7,220 nucleotides of DNA from JBLKSS01 sp047607725 (lineage in GTDB: Bacteria > Pseudomonadota > Gammaproteobacteria > Enterobacterales > Enterobacteriaceae), in contig NZ_JBLKSS010000064.1 of NCBI RefSeq assembly GCF_047607725.1, forward strand, positions 1-7,220. The letters are read 5' to 3'. Made by a program: the position numbers and the translations under genes. The notes under the pieces were generated by a model that saw only the letters and a program-made list of their open reading frames with translations, was not told where the DNA came from and did no database searches. This document shows positions 1 to 7,220 of the stretch, in pieces; the stretch's first letter is position 1, and every line of letters starts with the position of its first letter.

Positions 1-6
1 TATAGT

Positions 7-38
7 GCAAAAAAATCATTTTCCGCTCATTTTTTTGC
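7..38. repeat. AT-rich inverted repeat
   Basis: A perfect 10-bp inverted repeat, GCAAAAAAAT at 7-16 and ATTTTTTTGC at 29-38, encloses a 12-nt loop. It spans the TGA that closes the unidentified minus-strand remnant. On either strand the transcript would form a weak hairpin with a run of U, which could act as a poor intrinsic terminator, but the stem is almost all A-T. It may equally be the tip of an element that continues outside the window. Confidence 0.35.
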
Positions 39-143
39 GACGAGTCCAGAATCTGTAAAATCACTGTAAGCCGCGCCAGTAAAGGGCTTCCGGCTAATCC
101 ATCGTTCCCCTTGAGAGTCCAGAAATGATTGCCACCCCACATT
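27..143 (-). pseudogene. 3' remnant of an unidentified gene fused to the amidohydrolase
   Basis: On the minus strand a frame open from about 143 to a TGA at 27-29 encodes roughly 38 residues, including NVGWQSFLDSQGERW and ending GLVAKK. This is not the frame used by the amidohydrolase that runs into it, and its composition looks protein-like. I do not recognise the family. It may be the 3' end of another gene brought here by a deletion, or part of a mobile element that inserted into the amidohydrolase. No start codon belongs to it, so it would not be made as a separate protein. The coding call rests only on an open frame of modest length and plausible composition, and chance is possible. Confidence 0.3.
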
Positions 144-843
144 TGCCGTTAAAGCAATGGGTGATGATGTCCCCATCGTCGAGCAGTCCCAGCATATCGT
201 CGTACAGCGGCAGCGGTTCGCCCACGTGGACCATTACCGGCAGTTTCAGTACCCTACCGAGTTTTTTCGCCAGTTTAAGCGGCGCCAGGTCCCAACCTTT
301 ACTGATAACGCCGCTGGCGCGCACTTTAAGCCCGATGATACGATCACGGTGGGCGTCTACGGTGGCGGCGATACGATCGACGTCAATGTCGTTCATGGTC
401 GACAGCTCGCTGATGCGGTTGCAGGCCACCAGACCGATGGAGCCGATATTCAAAAAAGCGAAAATCTCTTCATCGACGCGGTCGATAATCCATTCGCGCA
501 TCCCGTGAAAGTTGGCCTCTCCCGCGGACCCGGCGTCCACCAGCGTGGTGACGCCGCGCGCCACACCGCACAGTGCCGGCTTGATGGAAATGTCGGTGCC
601 GCCGTACCACACGTGGGTATGCAGGTCGGTCCAGCTGGGGGAGATCCAGGCGCCGTCGCCGTCGATAATGCGCGTTTGCGGTGGGATAGCGTTAATGCTG
701 GACACGCACGCCGCGACCCGGCCGTCGGCGCCGATGAGGATATCCAGCGGGGCATCCGCCGGCGCAGCGGCGCTTTCAAAGCCGATAGGTCGCACTGCGC
801 GCAGCAGCAGAGGGGTAGAGGGAGCATTTTCGGACATCGTCAT
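94..843 (-). pseudogene. amidohydrolase/deacetylase-family metallohydrolase, C-terminally truncated
   Basis: This is a member of the amidohydrolase superfamily (urease/dihydroorotase-like TIM barrel), closest in feel to the EF_0837/AHA_3915 amidohydrolase-deacetylase group. Such cytoplasmic enzymes use one or two metal ions to hydrolyse amide or acetyl groups. Visible metal-site residues are the HxH motif in DLHTH (H75, H77), a probable carboxylated lysine in GLKVRASG (K173), and histidines in MVHVGEP (H206) and ITHCFNGK (H229). After residue 234 the family sequence stops and 15 unrelated residues lead to a stop at 94-96. The family is usually near 380-400 residues, so the last third, with the catalytic Asp, is missing. 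The start overlaps the dppC-like stop as TGATG and has an AAGGTG ribosome site. The permease genes upstream suggest that the substrate was an imported peptide-like or acylated compound. The protein is probably inactive. Confidence 0.75.
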
Positions 844-1705
844 CAGGCACCTTTTGACAAACGGGGATCGAGAAAATCGCGCAGCGCATCGCCCAGCAAT
901 TGCAGGGAGAGCACCGTTATCACGATAGCCAGGCCGGGAAACAGCATGATCCAGGGCGTATCATCCATATATTGCCGCCCTTGGCTTATCATGGTGCCCC
1001 AGGTAGGAATATCCGGTGAAATACCGACGCCGAGAAAGGACAATCCGGCTTCGGCGAGAATGGCGTTGGCGAAAATAAACGTCGCCTGCACCAGCAGCGG
1101 CGAGGCGATATTGCACAGGATATGCCGCAGCAAAATCATCGGCGTGGGTACGCCGAGCGCTTTGGCCACCTCCACATAGGGCAACTCGCGCACCACCAGG
1201 GTCGAGGCGCGTACCACCGCGCCAGCCGCGGCGTGTAGACCGTGCCGAGGGCGATAATGACGTTCACGGCGGTGGGGCCGAGCGCCGCCACCAGCGCGAT
1301 CGCCAGCAGGATATCGGGAAAGGCCATCATGGCGTCGATAAGGCGCGAGACCGGCGTATCCAAGCGGCGGAAGTAACCGGCGGCCAGGCCGAGCACGATC
1401 CCCGTCAGGGTGGCGAAAACCACCACCACCGCCCCGACCATCACCGAAGTTTGGCCGACATACAGCGTGCGGGTAAAGACATCCCGCCCCAGTTCATCGC
1501 TGCCAAAGAAATGGCTGACCCCAGGGGCCGATAACTGGCTCATGATAGACAATTTGCTGGGTGAATAAGGCGCCAGCCAGGGCGCGGCCAGCGACGTCGC
1601 CATAATCACCAGCAGTAGAACCAGCGCGGCGGCGCTGGCGGGGCGGTTGAGTAGCTGCCAGAAAAAATTGGCCCGCCTGGCGGCGGTGGAAACGGCCATC
1701 GTCAT
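843..1705 (-). pseudogene. DppC-type ABC transporter permease, frameshifted
   Basis: This encodes an inner-membrane permease of the dipeptide/oligopeptide/nickel ABC family (DppC/OppC class). The N-terminal half (1705 to about 1219) has a first membrane helix, the signature FGSDELGRDVFTR and further helices. The second half (about 1217 to 843) carries the EAA-type loop (YVEVAKALGVPTP), LAEAGLSFLGVGI and a C-terminal DFLDPRL. The halves lie in different frames and join if one C is restored in the CC at 1217-1218, so that LARW becomes LARVVRAS. The repaired gene has 287 codons, normal for the family. The start at 1705 overlaps the dppB-like stop as ATGA, implying coupled translation; an upstream ATG at 1732 is less likely. 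Substrate specificity cannot be read from a permease alone, so no symbol is given. Confidence 0.85.
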
Positions 1706-2294
1706 GAGAAACGCACCCTGGGATCCACCCATAAATACAGCATGTCGATCAGAAAGTTAATCAGCACATACAGCCCGGAAATCACCAGCAGCGTGCTCTG
1801 AATAACCGGATAATCCCGGCGCAGCACCGCCGACACAGTTAAACTGCCGACGCCGGGCAGCCCGAACACCGTTTCGGTGACGATGGAGCCGGATACCAGC
1901 AGCGCGGCGGTCATGCCCAGCACGGTCAGTACCGGAATCAGGGCGTTCTTGAAGGCGTGGCGGATAACCACCCGCCATTCGCTCATCCCTTTGGCGCGCG
2001 CGGGGCGGACATAGTCATCGTTAAGCACGTCAAGCATGCTGGCACGCGTGAATCGCAGAATAAGCGCCGAGCTGACGGCGCCCAGCGAGACCGCCGGCAG
2101 CACCAGATGGTGCAAACGCGGGGCGAAACCGGCGCCCGGGCCGCCATAGCCCGAGGTATCGAACCAGCCGAGCTTGACGGCGAAAAACTGGATCAACAGC
2201 AATCCCAGCCAAAACGACGGGATGCTAGCGGTAAGCATCGACACGGTGGTGGTAATCTGGTCAAACCAGCTGCCCCGGTAATAGGCCGACAGCG
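1702..2294 (-). pseudogene. DppB-type ABC transporter permease, 5' part missing
   Basis: This is the C-terminal 197 or so residues of the partner permease of the DppB/OppB class. The family motif SIPSFWLGLLLIQFF is followed by a membrane helix, ASMLDVLNDDYVRPARAKG (the EAA loop that contacts the ATPase), LIPVLTVLG, VTETVFGLPGVG and the usual ending WVDPRVRFS. Family members are about 305-340 residues, so roughly 110-140 N-terminal residues and the promoter are lost. The open frame runs back through YYRGSWFDQITTTVSM to position 2294, where the inverted-repeat element begins. An internal ATG at 2244 could start a shorter product, but it would lack the first membrane segments. The missing upstream part would normally be preceded by a substrate-binding protein gene, also absent here. 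Confidence 0.85.
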
Positions 2295-2342
2295 TAAGCG
2301 CCCCGTGGAGGACGTCTTGAATTATTGGTGGGTTTGTTGTAT
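2294..2342 (+). repeat. left terminal inverted repeat, 49 bp
   Basis: It begins GTAAGCGCCCCGTGGAGG and ends GGTTTGTTGTAT, and matches the reverse complement of 2583-2631 at every position. The match stops at 2293 on the outside and at 2343 on the inside. Confidence 0.9.
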
Positions 2343-2428
2343 AGCCCGGTAAAAATATGTTCCACTACGATGCCTAGTGAACCCGCATCCTATAAGGGAC
2401 GGCTGTCAGATCATGGATAATCCGGCGA

Positions 2429-2464
2429 TGATAGTGTCCACTTAAATTTTAATGGACACTATCA
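2429..2464. repeat. 12-bp palindrome inside the element
   Basis: TGATAGTGTCCA at 2429-2440 is repeated inverted as TGGACACTATCA at 2453-2464 around a 12-nt A+T-rich centre. It could be a protein-binding operator, a hairpin, or two abutting ends of a former nested insertion sequence. It is not followed by a T-run typical of an intrinsic terminator. Confidence 0.6.
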
Positions 2465-2582
2465 CAAACTTCAGAACCACTAATTTCATATCACTCAAAC
2501 AGGGATGGAAATAAAATTTATTAAAATCAATACAATGTGAAAATGCAATGAGCATAAGCGTGTAACGTAGGTTTATTGTCTC

Positions 2583-2631
2583 ATACAACAAACCCACCAA
2601 TAATTCAAGACGTCCTCCACGGGGCGCTTAC
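2583..2631 (-). repeat. right terminal inverted repeat, 49 bp
   Basis: This is the exact reverse complement of 2294-2342. Perfect identity over 49 bp argues that the element is young or homogenised. The repeat overlaps the last codon of the residual degP frame. Confidence 0.9.
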
Positions 2632-2813
2632 ATATTTTCCACCGGCTGCTGATTCACGCCGAGGATCACATCGCCCTTTTTCAGCCCGACCCGCTCGGCG
2701 GTGCTGCCGGCTTTGACGTTATCTACCCGCACGCCTTTCTGGCCGTCAAGCTCGGTGTTGCTGAGCTCTGCTCCTTCGATGCCGGTAAAGACTATCCCGG
2801 AATCCACCTGGGA
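2628..2813 (-). pseudogene. degP: untranslated PDZ2 fragment of degP
   Basis: Directly after the degP stop codon (2814-2816), in the same frame, 61 codons continue the DegP sequence: linker SQVDSGIVFTGIEGAELSN, then VDNVKAGS and GLKKGDVILGVNQQPVENM. They end at a TAA made by the inverted-repeat element. This is the beginning of the second PDZ domain; the last 30 or so residues of normal DegP (the AELRKVLDS to YLLMQ region in E. coli) are missing. No start codon or ribosome site makes it separately translatable, so it is expressed only if the upstream stop is read through. Confidence 0.85.
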
Positions 2814-3971
<1,158 letters not shown>

Positions 3972-4031
3972 CTGTGATTATCTCGACTTAAAAGTAAGGG
4001 GGCATTATGCAGAACGTGCTGCGTTTCTCCA

Positions 4032-4058
4032 TGAGAGTTATGAAATACCCCGTAGTTC
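4032..4058 (-). promoter_or_regulatory. probable sigma-E promoter of degP
   Basis: Read on the minus strand, GAACTA (4058-4053), a 16-base spacer and TCTCA (4036-4032) resemble the sigma-E pattern GAACTT-N16-TCTGA found upstream of degP in E. coli, with the same spacing. It lies about 60 bases before the degP start. One mismatch occurs in each box, so strength is uncertain. It implies induction by envelope stress if the rpoE system is intact. Confidence 0.5.
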
Positions 4059-4125
4059 AGCGCAAAGAAAGCGGCAAAGGTAAAAAAATATTGATCCGCT
4101 TTACAAATGACCACAGTGTTCGCGG

Positions 4126-5640
4126 CTACTCGGCGGCCATCAGCCGACGATATTCATCCCAGGCATAAAGATCGGTCATACCGCTAATATAATCCTGGAT
4201 TAAACACGCGCGATAATAAAATTCCATCATGGGTTGCTGGCCGGCGGGATAGCGGTTGACCGTTTCCATCGCCTCGCCATAGGCCAGACGATGTTTGGCG
4301 GACAGTTTATGATACAGGCGGCTGGCGATGGGATGCGCGGGATGATAATCCTCCGCCGCCAACCGTTGAAAATCCTCCTGCGACATGTCAAGCAAGGGGT
4401 TATAAATTTCCAGCAGCCCGCTTATCACCCGGTAGCCCTGCAGTTCCAACTGCTCAACTTCAGGATGATTAAACACATGCTTGAAAGCAACACTTTTAAA
4501 TATCTTTAACAGCCGAAACGCCGGACTCGAGTCCTCCAGCAGCGCCTGATTGAAACTGCCGTCGTAAATGGGCGCCAGATTATCCAGAAAACGCTGCGCC
4601 GCATGTGGCACTAACCGCGCCACGGTATTGACCCGTAAATACATAAAAAACTGATCGCAGCTGCACAGCCCTTGATAACGTCTAATTTTGTTGAACGCCT
4701 GGCCTATCACTTTATCGAACAGATCACCTTTAACGACGCTGCCCCATTTTTTTTGCAGGAAAAGATACAATTGCTCCACGGTAAAGATTTTTTTCTCCAC
4801 CGCATCTTCCAGGTCGGCAATACAATAGGAAATATCGTCGGCGGCTTCCATAATATACGTCAGCGGAAAACGGTGAAATTCCCCTAGCGATAATTCGCGC
4901 CGCAGCGTTTGGACATACTCTTCTTCCGCGAGATAAAAACCCGGTTTCTTCATTAAATAGCTGAACACCGCCGGCGCCGGGCCCTGCCAGTAGGCCGGGC
5001 GGGTGTACTTAAGAATGCAGCCGACCTGCGCATAGGTCAAATTAAGCTTTAGCAGGCTATGCACCATACGAATGGCCTGGGCATTGCCTTCAAAATGGCA
5101 CAGATCGAGACGAATACGGCCACGCAGCGCATTGTTGACTTTGTCGCCGGCGCGCAGGCGCAGACTGGCCACCTGGCACCGATCGTTGCCGAGGGTGTCC
5201 TGCTCCAGACTGGCGATATCCAGTCGGCGGCGAAACCAGTCGTTGATTGCCGCTTCGCCGAAATGACCGAACGGCGGATTACCGATATCGTGCATCAGGC
5301 AGGCCATCTCCACCCTGCTCTCGCAGGGCGCTTCCATCTGCGATAATCCCAACGCGCCAGTGCGACCGTCGCTTTTGAAGCGATGAAAGATCTCTTTAAC
5401 GATATGGCGGCCGACCTGCTGCACCTCCAGCGAGTGGGTCAGGCGAGAGCGCACCGCGGCATTGCGCTCAAGGGGAAAAACTTGGGTTTTTTGCTGTAGC
5501 CGGCGTATTGCGGCGGAATTGATAATGCGCCCGCGGTCGCTTTCAAATTGGCGAATAATAGCATAATCATCCTGGGCGCTTATTGCCGGACTAAAGGGAC
5601 GTTGGAAACTGATTTTATGGCTGAAGTTGATATCGGACAT
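4126..5640 (-). CDS. dgt: deoxyguanosinetriphosphate triphosphohydrolase (dGTPase)
   Basis: Dgt hydrolyses dGTP to deoxyguanosine and triphosphate in the cytoplasm and helps set dNTP balance. The 504-residue product is nearly the E. coli length (505) and has no internal lesion. It is an HD-domain phosphohydrolase: RLTHSLEVQQ gives H69, CLMHDIGNPPFGHFGEAA gives H117, D118, H126 and E129, and EAADDIS gives D268, positions that coincide with the known metal ligands and catalytic residues of E. coli Dgt. The N-terminal FESDRGRIINS and the C-terminal DYISGMTDLYAWDEYRRLMA are typical. The start at 5640 is preferred over the ATG at 5664 because a GGGGAA ribosome site precedes it and MSDINF aligns with the E. 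coli start. It is divergent from mtn and reads toward degP with a 154-bp gap. It appears fully functional. Confidence 0.96.
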   Translation of the reverse strand: MSDINFSHKISFQRPFSPAISAQDDYAIIRQFESDRGRIINSAAIRRLQQKTQVFPLERNAAVRSRLTHSLEVQQVGRHIVKEIFHRFKSDGRTGALGLSQMEAPCESRVEMACLMHDIGNPPFGHFGEAAINDWFRRRLDIASLEQDTLGNDRCQVASLRLRAGDKVNNALRGRIRLDLCHFEGNAQAIRMVHSLLKLNLTYAQVGCILKYTRPAYWQGPAPAVFSYLMKKPGFYLAEEEYVQTLRRELSLGEFHRFPLTYIMEAADDISYCIADLEDAVEKKIFTVEQLYLFLQKKWGSVVKGDLFDKVIGQAFNKIRRYQGLCSCDQFFMYLRVNTVARLVPHAAQRFLDNLAPIYDGSFNQALLEDSSPAFRLLKIFKSVAFKHVFNHPEVEQLELQGYRVISGLLEIYNPLLDMSQEDFQRLAAEDYHPAHPIASRLYHKLSAKHRLAYGEAMETVNRYPAGQQPMMEFYYRACLIQDYISGMTDLYAWDEYRRLMAAE

Positions 5641-5670
5641 GTTTTCCCCGCATGAGATCCGCACCCTACC

Positions 5671-5699
5671 GTGATACCAATGCCCGCCGGCAAACGCAA
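5671..5699 (-). promoter_or_regulatory. possible sigma-70 promoter of dgt
   Basis: On the minus strand, TTGCGT (5699-5694) and TATCAC (5676-5671) are separated by 17 bases, about 30 bases before the dgt start. Both boxes are imperfect, and the call rests on position and spacing. Confidence 0.3.
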
Positions 5700-5731
5700 C
5701 CCCACCGGCCGTTATTTTCCCGCGGTAGGCG

Positions 5732-5740
5732 TGCTAGAAT
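5732..5740 (+). promoter_or_regulatory. extended -10 element, probable mtn promoter
   Basis: TGCTAGAAT fits an extended -10 (TGn plus TAGAAT), 60 bases before the mtn start. The expected -35 position (about 5712-5717, TTATTT) is poor, which is usual for extended -10 promoters. It lies in the 160-bp divergent region between dgt and mtn and would serve mtn and the btuF remnant. Confidence 0.35.
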
Positions 5741-5800
5741 GCACCCTATGAACACCCGCTATCATTTAAACCCGCTATTTTGTTAACAGGAACGCTTTGT

Positions 5801-6502
5801 ATGAAAATTGGCATTATCGGCGCAATGGAACAGGAAGTCGCGCTGCTGCGCGACCGCTTGAGCCACTCTACCCTCCATCAGCAGGCGGGGTGTGAAATTT
5901 ATACCGGTCAGCTACACGGCGTTGAGGTAGAGCTGGTGAAATCCGGCGTCGGCAAGGTTTCCGCTGCGTTGGGGACCACGCTGCTGCTGGATCATATCAA
6001 GCCTGAGCTGGTCATCAATACCGGTTCCGCCGGCGGTCTGGCGCCGTCGCTGAAAGTCGGCGATATTGTGGTGTCCCATGAAGTGTGCTATCACGATGTC
6101 GACGTCACCGCCTTCGGCTATGAGCCCGGCCAGATGGCGCAGTGTCCGGCGTCGTTCAATGCCGCCCCGTCGCTGGTGGCGCTGGCGGAGGAAATCATCG
6201 ATCGCCTCGGCATGCATGCGGTACGCGGTCTGGTGGTCAGCGGCGACACCTTTATCAACGGCGCAGAAGGGCTGGCCCGTATCCGCCAGACCTTCCCGCA
6301 GGCGATCGCCGTGGAAATGGAGGCTACCGCCATCGCCCATGTGTGCCACCTATTTGCCGTGCCCTTCGTTGTGGTGCGCGCCATCTCCGATGTCGCGGAT
6401 CAAGCGTCTCATCTGAGCTTTGAAGAATTCCTCACCGTGGCGGCGCAAAACTCCTCCCGCCTGGTCGAGGAAATGGTGCAAGCGCTGGCCGGCCAGCGGT
6501 AA
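5801..6502 (+). CDS. mtn: 5'-methylthioadenosine/S-adenosylhomocysteine nucleosidase
   Basis: MTA/SAH nucleosidase (Pfs) cleaves adenine from methylthioadenosine and S-adenosylhomocysteine in the cytoplasm. It relieves product inhibition after methylation and polyamine synthesis, and its S-ribosylhomocysteine product feeds the LuxS route to AI-2. The 233-residue product matches the normal length (232 in E. coli). Key residues are present: E12 in GAMEQE, the substrate-binding VEMEATA with M173 and E174, and D197 in ISDVAD, the catalytic acid. NTGSAGG (73-79) is the glycine-rich phosphorylase-fold loop. The start at 5801 is chosen over the in-frame ATG at 5780 because MKIGIIGAME is the family start and CAGGAA lies just upstream. 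btuF begins at the base after the stop (TAAATG), so the two were co-transcribed. The gene appears intact. Confidence 0.96.
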   Translation: MKIGIIGAMEQEVALLRDRLSHSTLHQQAGCEIYTGQLHGVEVELVKSGVGKVSAALGTTLLLDHIKPELVINTGSAGGLAPSLKVGDIVVSHEVCYHDVDVTAFGYEPGQMAQCPASFNAAPSLVALAEEIIDRLGMHAVRGLVVSGDTFINGAEGLARIRQTFPQAIAVEMEATAIAHVCHLFAVPFVVVRAISDVADQASHLSFEEFLTVAAQNSSRLVEEMVQALAGQR

Positions 6503-6860
6503 ATGCGCCGCGGACGCGCGGCGCTGGCCGCGTTACTTTGCCTGCTGCTGGTCTGGCCGGCGCTGGCGGCGCGGCGGGTGATAAGCCTGGCGCCCCACGC
6601 GACGGAGTTGGCCTACGCCGCCGGCATGGGCGAGGTGCTGGTGGCCGCGCCAGCGACTGGTCGGATTATCCTCCCGCGGCGCGGCGCCCTGAGCGGGTCG
6701 CCTCGTGGCAGGGCGTGAACATCGAGCGCATCCTGGCGCTGAAACCGGATCTGGTGCTGGGCTGGCGCGTCAGGCGGCGAGCGCGCTGCGAGCCCAACAG
6801 GCGACGCTTGCGAAACGTTATGCCGGCGGCGCCCCGCTGCGGGTGTTTTTGCAGTTTGGT
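6503..6860 (+). pseudogene. btuF: vitamin B12 ABC transporter substrate-binding protein, degraded
   Basis: BtuF is the periplasmic cobalamin-binding protein that delivers B12 to BtuCD. The fragment begins with a signal peptide ending WPALAA, then RRVISLAPHATELAYAAG in the first frame. At 6644-6651 a two-base insertion shifts the frame; the sequence continues as SDWSDYPPAA, ASWQGVNIERILALKPDLVLGW in the second frame. After about 6767 roughly 45-50 codons are missing and the third frame resumes with QAASALRAQQATLAKRY and LRVFLQFG. At about 6860 an IS21-family element cuts off the remaining C-terminal half. The first frame alone stops at 6716-6718 after 71 residues. Position directly after mtn agrees with the enteric mtn-btuF order. 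No functional product is possible. Confidence 0.9.
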
Positions 6861-6875
6861 GCAGATTCCGACGTA

Positions 6876-6960
6876 TCCGATCATCTGTTCCGGCGACATC
6901 CGATCAGTTATTCCGATATTTTCCGATCACCCATTCCAGTGATATTCGATCACGTGTTCG
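6876..6960. repeat. four terminal repeats of the IS21-family element
   Basis: Four 16-bp copies of TCCGATCAnnnnTTCC start at 6876, 6899, 6922 and 6945, exactly 23 bp apart; the fourth is slightly degenerate (TTCGATCA, TTCG). Such multiple terminal repeats are thought to be binding sites for the IstA transposase. They support placing the element boundary just to their left. Confidence 0.8.
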
Positions 6961-6979
6961 CTCATCTTCTGACTCGGTT

Positions 6980-7220
6980 TTAGTCTATTTTTCTTGTGCT
7001 GGCTACTCCTTGCTCTTTGCGTAGTGATTCGCCTTTAAGTTCCAGTCGATAGCTGGGGTGTACTAGCCGATCGAGTAACTCGTCAGCTGTCGTGGGGTTT
7101 TCTATCAGTCCATACCATTTTTTTACCGGCAGTTGACTGATCAGGATGCTGCTGCTTTTGTCGTAACGATCTTCCATCACCTCCAACAGCATCGTTGCCT
7201 GCATCGGACTCATTGATTCC
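6980..7220 (-). CDS. istB: IstB-type ATP-binding transposition protein, C-terminal part
   Basis: IstB is the AAA+ helper ATPase of IS21-family transposition, working with the IstA transposase on target DNA. The 79 or so residues visible are the C-terminal end: LLEVMEDRYDKSSSILISQLP, then KWYGLIENPTTADELLDRLVH and YRLELKGESLRK, all typical of the family. The stop is at 6980-6982. The frame stays open to the right edge of the window, so the ATG at 7213 is internal, not the start; Walker motifs and istA lie outside. No lesion is seen in this part, so the element may still be active. Confidence 0.88.
   Translation of the reverse strand, partial: ESMSPMQATMLLEVMEDRYDKSSSILISQLPVKKWYGLIENPTTADELLDRLVHPSYRLELKGESLRKEQGVASTRKID

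Larger units (their letters stand above)
2294..2631. mobile_element. 338-bp inverted-repeat element without transposase (MITE-like)
   Basis: Two copies of a perfect 49-bp inverted repeat (2294-2342 and 2583-2631) flank 240 bp that are A+T-richer than the surrounding genes, especially from 2442 onward. No meaningful open reading frame or transposase motif was found on either strand, so this is a non-autonomous element or a collapsed insertion sequence. TA dinucleotides at 2295-2296 and 2629-2630 lie at the outer edges. They could be a TA target duplication, as made by IS630/Tc1-type transposases, or simply part of the repeat. The left flank is dppB and the right flank is degP, two genes that are not normally adjacent. 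The element supplies the TAA (2628-2630) that ends the degP frame. A second, internal 12-bp palindrome lies at 2429-2464. Confidence 0.75.
6860..7220 (-). mobile_element. IS21-family insertion sequence, one end (continues beyond window)
   Basis: The btuF homology ends at VFLQFG and is replaced at about 6860 by a sequence starting TGCAGATTCCG, followed by spaced terminal repeats and the 3' end of an istB gene running inward from the right. A TG-start terminus, several internal copies of a terminal repeat and istB next to that end are the known layout of IS21-family elements. The exact first base and the target duplication cannot be fixed because the other end is outside the window. Confidence 0.85.

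Noticed and set aside
42..123. Direct repeat GAGTCCAGA at 42-50 and 115-123
   Set aside because: A 9-bp repeat can arise by chance and no element structure lies between the copies; it was not strong enough to call a target duplication.
157..1179. Long plus-strand open frame of 340 codons
   Set aside because: It lies antisense to the amidohydrolase and dppC-like genes, which have clear family motifs. Its own translation has no recognisable domain and is typical of the reverse-strand frame in G+C-rich genes.
4079..4106. Possible CpxR box upstream of degP
   Set aside because: Only one clear GTAAA half is present on the minus strand; the expected second half at the right spacing is absent.
5912..6349. 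Minus-strand open frame of 145 codons within mtn
   Set aside because: It is a shadow of the intact mtn gene, which has all catalytic residues on the plus strand.
6876..6960. CRISPR-like array
   Set aside because: Four short repeats with 7-bp gaps at the end of an IS21-family element are transposase sites; spacers are far too short and no cas gene is present.

Overview
The window looks like a gammaproteobacterial (enterobacterial) chromosome undergoing heavy gene decay. The right half keeps the enteric order degP - dgt - mtn - btuF, with products close to the Escherichia coli proteins as I recall them. Most other genes are broken by point lesions, internal deletions or mobile elements. An enteric backbone, many young pseudogenes and several insertion elements together suggest a recently host-restricted symbiont of the Sodalis type. 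That assignment is inference from pattern; no identity search was run.

Layout. Positions 1-143 hold a short stretch of unrecognised origin that truncates an amidohydrolase gene. Positions 141-2294 (minus strand) are a tightly overlapped operon: a dipeptide-type ABC permease of the DppB class (5' part missing), one of the DppC class (one-base frameshift) and a metal-dependent amidohydrolase (3' part missing). All three are damaged, so the uptake and hydrolysis unit is almost certainly dead. Positions 2294-2631 are a 338-bp element without a transposase, bounded by a perfect 49-bp inverted repeat. It joins a headless dppB to a tailless degP, so it marks a rearrangement breakpoint rather than a simple insertion.

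Positions 2628-3971 (minus) are degP. It has an in-frame stop after the first PDZ domain and loses its last residues to the element; the remaining 385-codon frame encodes a signal peptide, a complete protease domain and PDZ1. Positions 4126-5640 (minus) are an intact dgt (dGTP triphosphohydrolase). A 160-bp divergent promoter region separates it from an intact mtn (5801-6502, plus strand; MTA/SAH nucleosidase). btuF (vitamin B12-binding protein) abuts mtn directly but is a multiply broken pseudogene, ended at about 6860 by an IS21-family element whose istB 3' end and 23-bp-spaced terminal repeats fill the rest of the window.

Functionally, only nucleotide and SAH housekeeping (dgt, mtn) and possibly a shortened periplasmic protease survive; peptide-type uptake and B12 capture are lost. 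I found no convincing new multi-gene system. The most interesting points are the inverted-repeat element at the chimeric junction and the PDZ2-less DegP.
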